A DNA stretch of 5,401 nucleotides from Micrococcaceae bacterium UBA6021. GTDB taxonomy: Bacteria > Actinomycetota > Actinomycetes > Actinomycetales > Micrococcaceae. Every line of letters begins with the position of its first letter. Position 1 is the stretch's first letter. This document shows, one piece after another, positions 5,379 through 5,401 of the stretch. Both the position numbers and the translations under genes were made by a program. The notes beneath the pieces are model-generated. The model had not been told where the DNA came from, did no database searches, and saw only the letters and a program-made list of their open reading frames with translations. The DNA lies in assembly GCA_002427975.1 (NCBI GenBank), contig DIZT01000122.1:1-5401 (forward strand), in the 5' to 3' direction.

Positions 5379-5401
5379 CTGTCTCTTATACACATCTGAC
5401 G
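5379..5401. other. Illumina Nextera transposon adapter (artefact)
   Basis: Bases 5379-5397 equal the 19-base Tn5 mosaic end used in Nextera libraries (CTGTCTCTTATACACATCT), and GACG at 5398-5401 continues into the standard read-2 adapter. This is library sequence left on the end of a contig, not a natural transposon end. In reverse translation it gives the well-known spurious N terminus MYKRQ. Confidence 0.97.

Noticed and set aside
5379..5397. Tn5 mosaic end taken as a natural transposon terminus
   Set aside because: It is the engineered hyperactive mosaic end, continues into read-2 adapter bases, and stands at the very end of the sequence, which fits library adapter rather than an insertion.

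Overview
The window is a GC-rich stretch (by eye about two thirds G+C) with tightly packed genes, short intergenic gaps and actinobacterial protein families: an MmyB-type XRE regulator, a Pyridox_ox_2-type flavin protein and an actinobacterial-style aminodeoxychorismate lyase. I infer a Micrococcaceae-like actinobacterium (Arthrobacter/Pseudarthrobacter type). This comes from protein style and was not checked by a search. Both edges look like draft-contig ends. The left edge begins exactly on the first base of a near-perfect 63-base inverted repeat. The right edge ends in 23 bases of Illumina Nextera transposon adapter, so natural sequence stops at about 5378.

Layout: (1) 1-63, a large hairpin just past the end of the first gene. 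(2) 81-3382, four genes on the minus strand, in transcription order: a zinc-dependent MDR alcohol dehydrogenase (3382-2351), a Nudix hydrolase (2315-1845), a pyridoxamine-phosphate-oxidase-fold flavin protein (1765-1301) and a thiolase (1277-81). The gaps are 35, 79 and 23 bases, so they may form one operon. (3) 3383-3580, a 198-base divergent control region with small inverted repeats. (4) 3581-4900, two plus-strand genes: a small manganese/iron-type cupin resembling bacterial (R)-hydroxynitrile lyases, then, after 9 bases and in the same frame, an XRE-family regulator with an MmyB-like ligand-binding domain. (5) 4872-5378, the C-terminal part of a class IV aminotransferase (4-amino-4-deoxychorismate lyase type) on the minus strand. 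Its stop-codon end overlaps that of the regulator gene by 29 bases, and its 5' end is lost at the contig edge.

Working together (inference): the regulator, the cupin and the divergent dehydrogenase look like a small regulated unit for a carbonyl or alcohol compound, with the regulator probably acting in the 3383-3580 region. The Nudix, flavin-protein and thiolase genes downstream of the dehydrogenase are general housekeeping or catabolic enzymes, and no single pathway clearly links them. No mobile element, CRISPR array, tRNA, rRNA or defence system is visible. I see no convincing new biological system. The items most worth a second look are the adapter artefact, the edge palindrome and the cupin/regulator/dehydrogenase divergon.
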